64,000 bases of DNA from Bradyrhizobium mercantei (GTDB taxonomy: Bacteria > Pseudomonadota > Alphaproteobacteria > Rhizobiales > Xanthobacteraceae). Location of the stretch: positions 747,052 to 811,051 of the forward strand of contig NZ_MKFI01000003.1 in assembly GCF_001982635.1 (NCBI RefSeq), given 5' to 3'. The notes below the pieces were generated by a model. The model saw only the letters and a list, made by a program, of their open reading frames with translations. It made no database searches and had not been told where the DNA came from. The position numbers and the translations under genes were made by a program. Of the stretch, positions 63,076-64,000 are shown piece by piece. Each line of letters begins with the position of its first letter. The first letter of the stretch is position 1.

Positions 63076-64000
63076 ATGAGTTCGCTACCAGCCACGGTCC
63101 AAGATGTCTTCAACGAGCCGGGCTGCGCCAAGAATGCCAACAAGTCGCAGGCCGAGCGGAACAAGGGCTGCACCAGGCAGCTGAAGCCCGGAAGCGCCGC
63201 CGGCGGCTGCGCCTTCGACGGCGCCAAGATCGCGCTGCAGCCTTTTACCGATGTCGCCCACCTGGTGCATGGTCCGATCGCGTGCGAAGGTAATTCGTGG
63301 GATAATCGCGGCTCGGTATCATCGGGTCCGAACTTGTGGCGCACCGGGTTTACGACAGATCTGACTGAGACCGATATCGTATTTGGAGGCGAGAAGCGGC
63401 TCTACAAGGCGATCAAGCAGATCATCGACAAGTGCGACCCGTCGGCCATCTTCGTCTATCAGACCTGTGTTCCCGCCATGATCGGCGACGACATCAACGC
63501 AGTCTGTAAGGCCGCTTCGCAAAGGTTCGGCACGCCGGTTATTCCAGTCAATTCGCCGGGCTTCGTCGGTTCCAAGAACCTCGGCAACAAGCTGGCCGGC
63601 GAGGCCTTGCTCGAACATGTTATCGGAACACAGGAGCCGGACTGCACCACGCCCTATGACATCAATCTGATCGGGGAATACAATCTGTCCGGCGAGCTTT
63701 GGCAGGTCAAGCCGCTGTTTGACGAACTCGGCATCCGTATCCTGTCCTGCATCGCTGGTGATGGCAAATATCACGAAGTCGCCTCCTCGCACCGGGCGCG
63801 CGCCGCGATGATGGTATGTTCGAGGGCGATGATCAATGTCGCGCGCAAGATGGAGGAGCGTTACGGCATCCCGTTCTTCGAAGGCTCGTTCTATGGCATC
63901 CAGGACTCCAGCGACGCACTGCGCGAGATTGCGCGGCTCCTGGTCGAGCGCGGCGCGCCGGAAGATCTGATCGGGCGCACCGAGGCTGTGATCGCGCGCG
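63076..64000 (+). CDS. nifE: Nitrogenase FeMo-cofactor biosynthesis scaffold NifE (5' part)
   Basis: Open from ATG 63076 (MSSLPATVQDVFNEPGC) to the window end, about 308 residues; the 3' end lies outside. NifD-like: GGCAFDGAKIALQPFTDVAHL, HGPIACEGNSWDNRGS, YQTCVPAMIGDDINAV, NSPGFVGSKNLGNKLAG, LIGEYNLSGE. With NifN it forms the scaffold on which the FeMo-cofactor precursor is completed. Same transcript as nifDK. Confidence 0.96.
   Translation, partial: MSSLPATVQDVFNEPGCAKNANKSQAERNKGCTRQLKPGSAAGGCAFDGAKIALQPFTDVAHLVHGPIACEGNSWDNRGSVSSGPNLWRTGFTTDLTETDIVFGGEKRLYKAIKQIIDKCDPSAIFVYQTCVPAMIGDDINAVCKAASQRFGTPVIPVNSPGFVGSKNLGNKLAGEALLEHVIGTQEPDCTTPYDINLIGEYNLSGELWQVKPLFDELGIRILSCIAGDGKYHEVASSHRARAAMMVCSRAMINVARKMEERYGIPFFEGSFYGIQDSSDALREIARLLVERGAPEDLIGRTEAVIAR

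Overview
The window looks like part of the symbiosis island of a Bradyrhizobium-type nitrogen-fixing legume symbiont. The evidence is the combination of nodV/nodW, noeL/nolK (Nod-factor fucose), a glmS/nodM-type gene, a NEL-type E3 ligase effector (NopM family), an uptake-hydrogenase hup/hyp cluster, and nifD-nifK-nifE. NifD (500 aa), NifK (518 aa) and NodV (889 aa from its best start) have the lengths I recall for Bradyrhizobium. Remnants and non-coding gaps between intact genes are typical of such islands. No insertion sequence, CRISPR array, tRNA or rRNA was recognised. The organism call is an inference from gene content; no database search was run.

Layout. 1-6.3 kb: the 3' end of an FkbM methyltransferase, an orphan RND efflux pump, pabA-pabB on the minus strand, and a small Dabb-domain protein. 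7.2-11.4 kb: bioD-bioA convergent with noeL-nolK. 12.5-16.0 kb: a tight three-gene set of glycosyltransferase, Bcr/CflA-type exporter and alpha/beta hydrolase. 17.0-24.2 kb: glmS/nodM, then (minus strand) a single-domain response regulator, nodW, nodV and a NolL/NodX-type O-acetyltransferase. 24.5-29.4 kb: a defence and decay patch with an IclR remnant, a CoiA-like nuclease gene, an AbiEi/AbiEii toxin-antitoxin pair, a frameshifted PD-(D/E)XK-like gene and an excisionase-like gene with a nonsense codon. 29.9-32.7 kb: vanA, an FCD regulator and vanB. 33.2-35.0 kb: the NEL effector. 35.6-48.9 kb: hupSLCDFGH, a hupI remnant, hupK and hypABFCDE. 49.4-53.8 kb: an MFS transporter, a DUF2130 protein and alanine dehydrogenase. 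53.9-64.0 kb: a ferredoxin-sufBCDS operon followed by nifD, nifK and the start of nifE.

How the genes work together. The nif end is a coherent nitrogenase unit. Both the ferredoxin-suf operon and nifDKE carry visible NifA sites (TGT-N10-ACA) and sigma-54 -24/-12 elements, so Fe-S cluster supply appears to be co-induced with nitrogenase. The hup/hyp cluster would recycle the H2 that nitrogenase makes. However, its rubredoxin gene hupI is cut short and hupJ is absent, so hydrogenase maturation may be impaired. noeL/nolK, the acetyltransferase and possibly the FkbM methyltransferase would make and decorate the fucose of the Nod factor, and nodV/nodW would sense the host isoflavone signal. bioD has lost its P-loop lysine, which fits the general picture of an island with working core functions and eroding accessory ones.
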